A stretch of 6,266 nt of DNA from Ignavibacteria bacterium UBA7675 (GTDB lineage: Bacteria; Bacteroidota; Ignavibacteria; Kapaibacteriales; UB7675). Location: positions 1-6,266 of the forward strand of contig DLHF01000016.1 in the NCBI GenBank assembly GCA_002483085.1. Reading direction: 5' to 3'. A program made the position numbers and the translations under genes. Of the stretch, positions 1 to 6,220 are shown piece after piece (the first letter of the stretch is position 1; each line of letters opens with the position of its first letter). Below the pieces are notes generated by a model, which made no database searches, was not told the origin of the DNA, and saw only the letters and a list, made by a program, of their open reading frames with translations.

Positions 1-86
1 CGGACTTATCGCTGGACGGCATTGTCAACGCCGTCGACCGTGTGATCTCGCGCAACAACACCTTCCGTACCAGCCAACTGCCATGA
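1..86 (+). CDS. C-terminal end of an unidentified protein (partial)
   Basis: An open frame entering from the left edge (first full codon at position 3) reads 27 codons and ends at TGA 84-86. The tail includes LDGIVNAVDRVISRNN and finishes FRTSQLP. The mixed amphipathic helix followed by a short polar end looks like a genuine protein C terminus, and the other two forward frames give less protein-like sequence. The fragment is too short to assign to a family, and its function is not known. It converges on the glycosyltransferase gene on the other strand. The hairpins at 101-127 and 139-174 lie between the two stop codons. Confidence 0.55.
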   Translation, partial: DLSLDGIVNAVDRVISRNNTFRTSQLP

Positions 87-100
87 GAGTGAGCAGTATG

Positions 101-127
101 TAGAGATGCCTCAAGAGAGCGTCTCTA
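101..127. other. 9-bp imperfect hairpin in the convergent gap
   Basis: TAGAGATGC (101-109) pairs with GCGTCTCTA (119-127), with one G-T wobble and a 9-base loop. It begins 15 bases after the stop codon of the partial plus-strand gene. No T-run follows on the plus strand, so it is at best a weak terminator or 3'-end stabilising structure for that transcript. It could also be chance. Confidence 0.35.
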
Positions 128-138
128 TGGCAAAAACA

Positions 139-174
139 ACAATGCCCCGGTGTGGTATCACACCGGGGCATTGT
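139..174 (-). terminator. Intrinsic terminator of the glycosyltransferase transcript
   Basis: ACAATGCCCCGGTGTG (139-154) and CACACCGGGGCATTGT (159-174) form a perfect 16-bp stem with a GTAT loop. Read on the minus strand, the stem starts 27 bases past the stop codon at 201-203 and is followed at once by TGTTTTTG, a T-rich tract. This is a textbook Rho-independent terminator for the minus-strand genes. On the plus strand the hairpin is followed by CATAATATG, without a T-run. It may still slow transcripts of the partial gene arriving from the left, but the clear direction is minus. Confidence 0.88.
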
Positions 175-200
175 CATAATATGTACCTGTTGTTTCGCGC

Positions 201-1169
201 TTATGGATAATCAAACAATAGCCACTGAAGGCGAGCCAGAAGAGCCTGCCTATGTATGTGTGCCTTGGTGCGTTTGGACGCAGAGAGAGGAGCGATAACA
301 GCAAAAAGCGCAAGACGCCACAAGCATCCAGCGAGCAGAATTAATCGCAATGCGAGCAGCGATGAAGTAGGCCGGTGCAACCGGAAATAACGCACGAGGT
401 TGCGGTACTGCTCAATGTCTAATGCCGGACGAGAGCTGCGAGTGTCTGCCGATAGCGAGGTAGAACGACCTTCGCTGTGCACAATGCTCGCCTCGTGGTA
501 ATACATCACCTCAAAGCCGCGCTCGCGCACAGCTCTGCACAACGCATAGTCCTCTTGGTACATAAAATACCGCTCATCCAGGCCGCCAATTGCCCGCACG
601 AGATCAGCGCGCGCTATCATACAGCTTCCGCGCACTACTTCCGCCGGGCAGGTAGCATTAGGGAAATACACATTGACAAGAGCAGGCCGTAGAAGATATT
701 TGAACAGAGGAATCTGCTCGTGGAATACGGTGGTAAGTCGGTGATCGGCATACACGGTAGCTTGTGTCGTTTGTCCACCTGCGTTGTATGTATGGGGGCC
801 GAGAAGCCCGATGTGCTGATTCTGCTCCATGACCTCCACCATCGTATCAATTGCCCCGTTGAGTATCAATGTATCAGGGTTGAGATACATAATAAAACGA
901 CCGCGTGCCAGCGGCAACGCTTGGTTGTTGGCGTGGCTAAAGCCGGTATTTTTCGCATTGGCAATCAAGAGAACATCGGGAAAATTGCGGCGTACCATTT
1001 CCGCTGTTCCGTCCTGCGAATTATTGTCGACGACGACAATCTCATACGATATACGCACAGTCTCGCGCCGGATAGAATTCAGGCAGTCGCGCAGATCAGC
1101 AAGAGAATTGTAGCTAACAATGAGAATGGATAAATGAAGAGACATGGTCTGCTGATAGTTGAAGTACAT
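201..1169 (-). CDS. GT2-family glycosyltransferase (rhamnosyltransferase-like)
   Basis: Predicted to transfer a sugar from a nucleotide-sugar donor to a cell-surface glycan or lipid-linked acceptor at the cytoplasmic face of the membrane. Counting from the ATG at 1169 (322 residues), the GT-A fold begins with LSILIVSYNS, followed by the nucleotide-binding VVVDNNSQDG (45-54). The metal-binding NPDT (97-100) stands in the place of the usual DXD. The acceptor-side QED (205-207) lies in a 'GGLDERYFMYQED' stretch and is followed by a His at 231. Order and length fit the GT2 group that includes WcaA/RfbN-like rhamnosyltransferases, whose sugar specificity cannot be read from sequence. A hydrophobic stretch at about 269-296 probably anchors the C terminus. 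The 1169 start is preferred because GAGGG lies 8 bases upstream. ATG 1145 (MSLHLSILIV) is a plausible alternative that fits the fold start more tightly. The codons from 1217 onward look non-native. Confidence 0.9.
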   Translation of the reverse strand: MYFNYQQTMSLHLSILIVSYNSLADLRDCLNSIRRETVRISYEIVVVDNNSQDGTAEMVRRNFPDVLLIANAKNTGFSHANNQALPLARGRFIMYLNPDTLILNGAIDTMVEVMEQNQHIGLLGPHTYNAGGQTTQATVYADHRLTTVFHEQIPLFKYLLRPALVNVYFPNATCPAEVVRGSCMIARADLVRAIGGLDERYFMYQEDYALCRAVRERGFEVMYYHEASIVHSEGRSTSLSADTRSSRPALDIEQYRNLVRYFRLHRPTSSLLALRLILLAGCLWRLALFAVIAPLSASKRTKAHIHRQALLARLQWLLFDYP

Positions 1170-1177
1170 GTCGTATT

Positions 1178-1182
1178 CCCTC
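1178..1182 (-). promoter_or_regulatory. Ribosome binding site deciding the glycosyltransferase start
   Basis: Minus-strand GAGGG lies 8 bases before the ATG at 1167-1169. The other in-frame ATG (1143-1145) has no purine-rich Shine-Dalgarno match in the preceding 20 bases. Confidence 0.5.
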
Positions 1183-1499
1183 GCACGGGGGAACGTTCTG
1201 CTATGCAAGCAAGGCAATGCTGGTTACACTGATCGCTTCGGTCTCTGGCCGTGCTTTGGGTCTTTGCACCGCGCAGCACATCTGCCGCGTGGCTTTCCGC
1301 CCCTCACCGCCATACACAAGAGTGCGTACACCGAGCGCACCTGCACAGCGCGTTCTCAATAGCACGATATAGCGCAAAGCGATAAGCGGTTGGCCAGCGA
1401 CGAGCCGGATGTGCGACCGGTGACAGCGACCCGGCGGACGCCGCAAAGACGCCCGTGCACCATTTTTCATTGCCGAGCACAACGCACGGCGGTTTACTA
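1183..1499. other. 317-base stretch without a supported gene
   Basis: This is the gap between two minus-strand genes. Short open frames cross it on both strands, but they are rich in Arg and Cys, lack ribosome sites and match no family I recognise. No tRNA shape, strong terminator or clear promoter was found. An imperfect hairpin (GCCG/CGGC with an internal T-T mismatch, 1472-1490) follows the helical-repeat gene but has no T-run on the minus strand. The gap may hold a promoter for the glycosyltransferase or the decayed remains of a gene. Confidence 0.5.
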
Positions 1500-3071
1500 T
1501 CATTTTGCTGTTGTCTTTTTGATACGTTCTTTGCACACATCGGCCAGAGGGCGCAGAGTAATTCTGCTTTCTAACCAGCAGGAAAGCTCGCGGAATCCCA
1601 ACCCCGCAGTACCATTCTGCACGAGTTCATCAATTGTGGACTGCATGGCTCGGCAGAGGGCTCGGCGCTTTTGTGCACCAGTGACAGCCGGCAGCCGCCG
1701 CAGAAATCGCAGCAATTCGCGTTCGAGAAGTTGCAGATGCTCCTGTTCAACTGATTGCAGATAACGGTCGGTGCTGCTTATCAGGTTGTCGATAAAATCA
1801 TCATCGCCGAGTTCGTAATGCACTACGGAGCGGAGCAAGTGCGCGCAGGCGAGAATATCCACGCGTATACGCGCTTTTCTATCGCTGATAATTTTGTCGA
1901 TCCAGAACAGTGCTTCGCTAAATCGCTCGATGCAAAACAGCAGAATAGCGAGGTTGTAGTACAGCGCCAGACGCCGTGCCGGATTAATTTTTTTCTCGTA
2001 CTTTGCCATCCCCGCGTGGATAGAAGGCAGCAGCTCCACAATGCCATCGAACTTCCCTGTGTTGATAATATAGAGCAGGCGCAAGTGCACAATATTCTGG
2101 AACTGCTCGGCTTCATCATCAAAGGTGCGTGTTTGGATATGTTCGAGCTTGTAAATAGTAGCTTGGACAGTTCCCATATCGCCGAGGCGCAGGCACAATC
2201 CAGCGAGATTCGACAGTACTTTTAGGTAGCGCTGTGGATTGTCCTTGATGCGGGAATAGTTGTGGACTTTTTTGTCGGGTACTGGTTGTTCCCACAGCTC
2301 CACAAGCTGCTTCTGATACACCAGTGCGCTGTGCAGATCGCCGTTGATTTGGCAATACTGCGCGTGAGTATTATAGAAATAGCATTGGGTATTAAAGGAG
2401 AGGAGTTCCTCTGATGCAGACAACAGAGGGTGTTCCATCGTGCGATGGAGTCGGTCGAGGTCTTCCGAGGAAGGCGTATGCGGATTAACGCGTACTTGTA
2501 CAAAGATTGCGTCGTACAGACCTTGCATCGTATGCAGGGTAGCGACCTCCTGAAGCACATCAGTCTTACTCTGGTTGATCGCTTCTACAGTATCGCGCAG
2601 GTGGCGGGTAGTTGTATTATAAGCGAGCGTTCGCTCAAGATCGTAAATGCGCATGATTGCCCATTGTTCTTCATGCAACGCAGCAAGACCTTTTGCTTTT
2701 TTCAGGATGTCCATACACTGCCCATACAGCCCTTTTTCCATAAGAAATAGCGCGTCGTCCAGTAGCTCCCGCAACTGAATACTGGCATCTTTTCCACTGC
2801 GAAATTCCCGCATGGCTCTCAGCAGCAGAGTATAGAGCTCTACTTTAAGAGAGGGCAAATGGCTACGCACTTTCTTCGCGGTGAGCTTTTTATGCACCAC
2901 TGTTTCATCATAGGCCTGCAGCGAGTTCAGGATATGAAAAAGTATGTAGTATTTATTGCGTTTGCGGCTGGCACCATTGCCGCTGTGACGCCGCGAAAAA
3001 AGAGCGAAAAATCGCTTTTCTGTCGGGGTGAGCGAGTGGACGAGATAGAACAATTTATCGGTCTGATTCAT
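1500..3071 (-). CDS. Alpha-helical repeat (TPR-like) protein of unknown function
   Basis: A 523-residue, almost wholly alpha-helical protein with no signal peptide or membrane segment, so probably cytoplasmic. The N terminus has LTPTEKRFFALFSR (14-27), then ILNSLQAYDE (47-56), then a helical pair around LMEKGLYGQCMDILKKAK (110-127). Further helix pairs of about 34-40 residues follow to about residue 490, for example around 'HSALVYQKQLVELWEQ' and 'LALYYNLAILLFCIERFSEAL'. From memory, this N-terminal pattern recurs in a family of roughly 500-residue proteins in Bacteroidota and relatives, usually annotated as hypothetical or TPR proteins. The role is unknown; solenoids of this kind usually bind other proteins. 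Start ATG 3071 has AGGTG 4 bases upstream and a promoter-like element behind it. It lies upstream of the glycosyltransferase on the same strand, but the 330-base gap makes a functional link uncertain. Confidence 0.85.
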   Translation of the reverse strand: MNQTDKLFYLVHSLTPTEKRFFALFSRRHSGNGASRKRNKYYILFHILNSLQAYDETVVHKKLTAKKVRSHLPSLKVELYTLLLRAMREFRSGKDASIQLRELLDDALFLMEKGLYGQCMDILKKAKGLAALHEEQWAIMRIYDLERTLAYNTTTRHLRDTVEAINQSKTDVLQEVATLHTMQGLYDAIFVQVRVNPHTPSSEDLDRLHRTMEHPLLSASEELLSFNTQCYFYNTHAQYCQINGDLHSALVYQKQLVELWEQPVPDKKVHNYSRIKDNPQRYLKVLSNLAGLCLRLGDMGTVQATIYKLEHIQTRTFDDEAEQFQNIVHLRLLYIINTGKFDGIVELLPSIHAGMAKYEKKINPARRLALYYNLAILLFCIERFSEALFWIDKIISDRKARIRVDILACAHLLRSVVHYELGDDDFIDNLISSTDRYLQSVEQEHLQLLERELLRFLRRLPAVTGAQKRRALCRAMQSTIDELVQNGTAGLGFRELSCWLESRITLRPLADVCKERIKKTTAK

Positions 3072-3075
3072 AGCT

Positions 3076-3080
3076 CACCT
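3076..3080 (-). promoter_or_regulatory. Ribosome binding site of the helical-repeat gene
   Basis: Minus-strand AGGTG lies 4 bases before ATG 3069-3071. The spacing is short but usable. It supports the called start together with the promoter-like element just upstream. Confidence 0.45.
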
Positions 3081-3100
3081 GTTGGTACAGTTGGATCATC

Positions 3101-3129
3101 ATAATATCATTTTTCGGGAGCTTGTACAA
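3101..3129 (-). promoter_or_regulatory. Sigma70-like promoter candidate for the helical-repeat gene
   Basis: On the minus strand TTGTAC (3129-3124) is followed, after exactly 17 bases, by TATTAT (3106-3101). The -10 box matches five of six consensus bases and the -35 box three. The start of transcription would fall near 3094, giving a leader of about 23 bases before ATG 3071. If the host is a Bacteroidota member with the TAnnTTTG-type promoter, this match would matter less. Confidence 0.4.
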
Positions 3130-3309
3130 CATTTTTCGTGTTGCTGTAATTAACTTTTTTTCTCTGATTTCATGCGGCTTTGCGCTTGTGGAATATACTG
3201 AAAAGGCCACCAGACATCCAATCTTGAAAAAAAAATGGAGAGCGATTATTACTACCGCGATGACATTTTGCAAAAGGGTCGGATAGTAAACCTGATAGAA
3301 CGGATAACC

Positions 3310-3338
3310 TTGTGGGGAGAAAAGTCGGCACATATACT
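3310..3338 (+). promoter_or_regulatory. Weak promoter candidate for the three-gene block
   Basis: TTGTGG (3310-3315), a 17-base spacer and TATACT (3333-3338) would start transcription near 3345, about 95 bases before ATG 3441. A second TATACT at 3194-3199 has no acceptable -35 partner. The evidence is hexamer similarity only. Confidence 0.25.
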
Positions 3339-3373
3339 GTTGCGGACACAACTATCGCTGCTTCCGGGCAGTA

Positions 3374-3390
3374 GCACTGCACTGACACTG
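3374..3390 (+). repeat. Three CACTG repeats in the leader
   Basis: CACTG occurs at 3375-3379, 3380-3384 and 3386-3390. Its reverse complement, within CAGTGC, lies at 3424-3429, just before the ribosome binding site of the next gene. GCACTG at 3374-3379 or 3379-3384 could pair with CAGTGC over 6 bp. GCAGT/ACTGC (3368-3372 with 3376-3380) could form a competing small hairpin. Confidence 0.3.
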
Positions 3391-3431
3391 CACCACCGGA
3401 TCGCCCTTATTTCTCCACAATCACAGTGCCT

Positions 3432-3435
3432 GGAG
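3432..3435 (+). promoter_or_regulatory. Ribosome binding site deciding the start of the 184-residue protein
   Basis: GGAG lies 5 bases before ATG 3441. It favours this ATG over the in-frame GTG at 3426, which has no such match. Confidence 0.6.
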
Positions 3436-3440
3436 TCATT

Positions 3441-3995
3441 ATGTCGATTAATTTTCCTTATGTCGATTGCAATATCGGCCAGTCATTTACTCTCGAACAC
3501 CATCTTTTCATCCTCGCAATGAGTGGCGGTGCATCTGGTTTACCGGAAGTGCAGATTGTGAGATGTCCTGTGCCGGGCGGATACCCGGCGGTTGTAGGTG
3601 TGTATGCCTTGCTGAGCAGCCCGCTTGTGGCCATGAAAGTCGATTTGAACAATGGGCAGCCCCGGCTGTGTATTAATATGGTGGATCGACCGAGCACAGC
3701 GCCCGATGTCGAGGCAGTGATCACCGGCGCCAATCCCCAGACAACAGCGCAGTTCTGGCTGTTTGAGGACAGAACGGAGTTGGAGTTTTTCCTCGGCACC
3801 GACGACCAGCGGGTGGACTGCCTGCGCACGGGGCCGGGCTACTCGAAGCACTCAGTGAATACACGAATTGCACTTAGCAAGGCCAACATTGCTTTGGGGT
3901 TCGACAGTACGACGGGGACCATTGGTGTGTATTACCGGCAGGTTGCGGGTACGACGGGAGGATATATCAGGCTTCTTGAACGAAGCTCGCTGTAA
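3441..3995 (+). CDS. Beta-rich protein of unknown function, linked to a deiminase
   Basis: I do not recognise this 184-residue protein. It has no signal peptide, membrane span or coiled coil. Alternating hydrophobic stretches separated by Gly/Pro/Asn/Asp turns (for example VVGVYALLS, FWLFED, LEFFLGTD, IGVYYRQ) predict an almost all-beta fold. There are four Cys (10, 42, 77, 127) and one QFW (104-106), loosely like the QxW motif of beta-trefoil lectins, but a single copy is weak evidence. The called start gives MSINFPYVDC. It is the first gene of the three-gene block, and the next gene starts 53 bases after its stop with no terminator between. Position and size would suit a substrate, a partner or a binding subunit of the deiminase, which is inference only. 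A stretch of Arg and Lys residues is spread through it, so deimination of this protein is possible. Confidence 0.75.
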   Translation: MSINFPYVDCNIGQSFTLEHHLFILAMSGGASGLPEVQIVRCPVPGGYPAVVGVYALLSSPLVAMKVDLNNGQPRLCINMVDRPSTAPDVEAVITGANPQTTAQFWLFEDRTELEFFLGTDDQRVDCLRTGPGYSKHSVNTRIALSKANIALGFDSTTGTIGVYYRQVAGTTGGYIRLLERSSL

Positions 3996-4041
3996 CAACG
4001 CAGAACACACGGCAGGGAAGAAGAGCAGACACGAGAACGGT

Positions 4042-4045
4042 GGAG
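4042..4045 (+). promoter_or_regulatory. Ribosome binding site of the deiminase gene
   Basis: GGAG lies 3 bases before ATG 4049, which is close but the best match near any candidate start. The in-frame GTG at 4040 and the ATGs at 4079 and 4100 lack a properly spaced match. Confidence 0.4.
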
Positions 4046-4048
4046 AAC

Positions 4049-5248
4049 ATGAGAGCGGTATCGAATGTGTACGGAAGGATGGAAACACTGCTAATAACTA
4101 TGCCTGTCACCATAACAGACGACAGGCCCGACGAGCTTGTGGAAGCGCTCTACAAACCGCTTCTGAGCGATCTGCCCCCCGATAGAAAATATATGCTGCT
4201 CGCATTGTGCAATGTGAGCGACAAGGACAATATCAATTCCCCTTACGAAGACAGGGAAGGGCGTGTCCGGCGGGACATCCGGATAGGTTCACACAATATA
4301 ACGCTGATATGCACGGACCTCAACGCCCTTCCTTCGTTTTGTCCCTTTGCCGCGCGGCAGAGGATGAGCCGGTGGGCACAAGATGCATTTATCGCACTCG
4401 AGAACGATGCCAGCACAATACTCCTAAAGCCGGTAGAGTCGATGATTGATGCTGCCGATAACCGCGCGGAGTTTTTTACAGCGGATTTTCTCGCATTGGC
4501 GGCCAACATGCTTATTAGGCCATTCGGCTGCCGCGTGCAAGGTGGAGATGTCCTTGTAGGAGATACCTACGCATTGATAGGCAGGCGTACACTTGCCGCA
4601 AACAGGCGGAGCGCCCATAGCTGCTCTCCGGGCGAAGAGCAGAGCATTGCCGAACAATTTCGCAGAGCTCTTGGCGTGCAGCATCTCATTCCGATTGGGG
4701 GCAGCGGCGGCGGGGGCGAGCTGCATCATATCGACTACTACCTTACGCCGGGCGGCAAAAACAAGCGCGGCGAAGAAGTTCTTTTTGTAGGAAGAGTGGG
4801 GAAGGACTGTCTGTTTACCGCAGACAACGAAACCATTCGCGCAAGGGCGGGACAGGTGAGAGCACAGTACAACGCCTATTTAGACGGCGTGGCGGAAAGC
4901 GTGCGGGAGCTATCGGCCACGCCGGGCGCGGGAGTGAAATTCGAGGTTGTACGCTTACCGCTTATCCTCGATTACTTCCGCCGGGGTGAGTGTGTTGTTC
5001 GCCCGTACAACAACTGCCTTGTGGAAGTGTATGGCACAGAGAAAAATGCCTATCTGCCGTGCTATGCAGAGGACGATGGCACAGGTGCTAATATCTTTGG
5101 CCCGGTGGAGCAGCAGACGCGTAGCGTATTGGAGCAGTATGGCTTTTGCGTAACAATGGTGCATGACAACTTCTGCAACATCAGCCGCCAGGGAGGTTCG
5201 CTCCGGTGTATGGTGAAGGAACTGGGGCGCAGTGGGGCTGTGCAATAA
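4049..5248 (+). CDS. Protein-arginine deiminase-like enzyme (guanidine-modifying superfamily)
   Basis: Predicted to hydrolyse an arginine guanidine group, releasing ammonia and leaving citrulline, by way of a Cys thioester intermediate. Counting from ATG 4049 (399 residues): RWAQD (108-112) supplies the first Asp (112). A GGD motif lies at 165-167. HHID supplies His 227 and Asp 229. An FGP block (350-352) precedes a 'VLEQYGF' helix, and the C-terminal GGSLRC supplies the nucleophile Cys 387. Order and spacing match the catalytic domain of vertebrate-type PADs as I remember human PAD4 (WMQD with Asp350, HVD with His471/Asp473, 'FGPV', 'VHCGT' with Cys645). Agmatine deiminases and the Porphyromonas enzyme share the fold but lack the FGP match. 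The N-terminal Ig-like domains of animal PADs are absent. Ala 113 and Ile 115 replace two Glu calcium ligands of PAD4. No signal peptide is seen, so it is probably cytoplasmic. A free-arginine or small-molecule substrate cannot be excluded. Confidence 0.78.
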   Translation: MRAVSNVYGRMETLLITMPVTITDDRPDELVEALYKPLLSDLPPDRKYMLLALCNVSDKDNINSPYEDREGRVRRDIRIGSHNITLICTDLNALPSFCPFAARQRMSRWAQDAFIALENDASTILLKPVESMIDAADNRAEFFTADFLALAANMLIRPFGCRVQGGDVLVGDTYALIGRRTLAANRRSAHSCSPGEEQSIAEQFRRALGVQHLIPIGGSGGGGELHHIDYYLTPGGKNKRGEEVLFVGRVGKDCLFTADNETIRARAGQVRAQYNAYLDGVAESVRELSATPGAGVKFEVVRLPLILDYFRRGECVVRPYNNCLVEVYGTEKNAYLPCYAEDDGTGANIFGPVEQQTRSVLEQYGFCVTMVHDNFCNISRQGGSLRCMVKELGRSGAVQ

Positions 5249-5292
5249 TTGATTGATTTGCTGATTTCACTTCTTTGGTAAGAAAAAGTACT

Positions 5293-6177
5293 ATGGATAA
5301 GACAAAACCAGAGACAAGTTCCGGTGAGGGCGCGGCTCAACGGAGCGACAACACAAATGCTGGGGGCCAGTCCGACAAGATGGGCATTCTGACCTATGTT
5401 CCGCTTGCCCTCTGGCTTGTCCTATCGAATATTCTCGCCTTTCTGCTGCTGATGGTAGTAGCGCCAAGAGCCGAGGACTTCGCAGAGCAGAGCTTGCAGC
5501 AGAAAAGGGCGGAGTACGAGCATACTTCTACTGCGGCGGTAGAAAGCAGTCTGGAAAGTAGCAACAAGCACGCCAAGGGCGATTCCGTTTCTGTTGTGCA
5601 AGAACAAACAAGGCAGCATCTTTCGGCAGCATCCATTACATCCCAAGATGCAGCAGCAGATAATAAAGCGATTGTAAGCAGCCTGTTAGAGCCTTTTGTC
5701 GGCACCATGCGGCCTCTTCAGTCGCTCCTGCTTTTGGCCTTTATCGCGGGGTATCTCGGTGGTTCACTGCATGCTCTGGCGTCGCTGTTGCATTATCGCG
5801 CTCACAATGAGCTAACGCATTACTGGACGCTCTGGTACGTGGGACGACCCCTGAAGGGAGCTATTACTGCCGTTATTTTTTCGTTTATTATTCAGGCCGG
5901 GCTGATGACAGGCGTGAGCGGCGATTCTGTGGTCAATCCCATGGGCATTATCGCGTTGTCGCTGCTTGTGGGCATGTCGGCTCATGATGCTACCAATAGG
6001 CTCGGCATCGTATTCTCTACCTTTTTCAATACAGCAAAGAACGATAAAGAACTGACGAAAACAGGCGAAGTTTTTCGCGATAGCGAAGGGCATGTTGTTG
6101 TTATCTACGAAGATGGCACCCATCGCGTGTGCCGAAAACCTCAAAAAGAAGAAGAGAATAAAGGGCTTTCTTCATAA
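5293..6177 (+). CDS. Four-helix membrane protein of unknown function
   Basis: A 294-residue inner-membrane protein counted from ATG 5293. An in-frame TTG at 5275 would add six residues, and neither start has a strong ribosome site. A polar N-terminal tail (1-32) precedes TM1 (about 33-57). A hydrophilic, Ser/Gln/Ala-rich segment of some 80 residues (58-140) follows and probably faces the periplasm. TM2 (141-166), TM3 (188-207) and TM4 (216-232) come next. Between TM2 and TM3 is a cytoplasmic 'HYWTLWYVGRPLKGA' loop. After TM4 comes 'HDATNRLGIVFSTFF', then a soluble tail with a likely beta-hairpin (GHVVVIYEDGTHRV). The 'GGSLHAL...WYxxRPxxGA...NPxGIxAL...FxTxF' pattern recalls uncharacterised bacterial membrane proteins I have seen before; no function is known to me. 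It starts 44 bases after the deiminase stop, so it probably shares its transcript and may place the enzyme at the membrane. Confidence 0.82.
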   Translation: MDKTKPETSSGEGAAQRSDNTNAGGQSDKMGILTYVPLALWLVLSNILAFLLLMVVAPRAEDFAEQSLQQKRAEYEHTSTAAVESSLESSNKHAKGDSVSVVQEQTRQHLSAASITSQDAAADNKAIVSSLLEPFVGTMRPLQSLLLLAFIAGYLGGSLHALASLLHYRAHNELTHYWTLWYVGRPLKGAITAVIFSFIIQAGLMTGVSGDSVVNPMGIIALSLLVGMSAHDATNRLGIVFSTFFNTAKNDKELTKTGEVFRDSEGHVVVIYEDGTHRVCRKPQKEEENKGLSS

Positions 6178-6190
6178 AGCGTATGCGCTT
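6177..6190 (+). other. Small hairpin at the 3' end of the membrane-protein gene
   Basis: AAGCG (6177-6181) and CGCTT (6186-6190) form a 5-bp stem with a TATG loop, overlapping the last base of the stop codon. The tail after it (CTGCCTTTGCTCCTG) is pyrimidine-rich but has no T-run. It is too short to call a terminator with any confidence. Confidence 0.2.
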
Positions 6191-6220
6191 CTGCCTTTGC
6201 TCCTGTGCTTTCTCTCTGCA

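Larger units (their letters stand above)
3072..3440. other. Divergent intergenic region, 369 bases
   Basis: This region separates the minus-strand helical-repeat gene from the plus-strand three-gene block. The left part (3100-3170) is AT-rich and holds the minus-strand promoter candidate. The right part holds a weak plus-strand promoter candidate and a repeat-bearing leader. A small open frame starts at ATG 3235 after an A9 run. It lacks a clear ribosome site and runs 82 bases into the next gene out of frame, so I do not call it a gene. Confidence 0.6.

Noticed and set aside
720..1133. Long plus-strand open frames opposite the glycosyltransferase
   Set aside because: The minus-strand reading has complete GT2 motifs, so the plus-strand frames are shadows.
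1472..1490. Hairpin after the helical-repeat gene as a terminator
   Set aside because: The stem is only 4 plus 2 bp with a T-T mismatch, and on the minus strand it is followed by AATGAAAAATGG, not by Ts.
1201..1536. Minus-strand open frame of 111 codons between the two genes
   Set aside because: It is Arg- and Cys-rich with no recognisable motif or ribosome site, overlaps the end of the helical-repeat gene, and is probably a chance frame.
1304..1540. Minus-strand open frame of 78 codons
   Set aside because: Its first part is the shadow of the helical-repeat gene and its end is Cys-rich and unlike a folded protein. It is kept only as a possible remnant in the findings.
3235..3522. Small open frame on the plus strand starting MESDYYYRDD
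   Set aside because: It has no ribosome site beyond an A-run, overlaps the better supported gene at 3441 by 82 bases in another frame, and its second half looks like out-of-frame translation.
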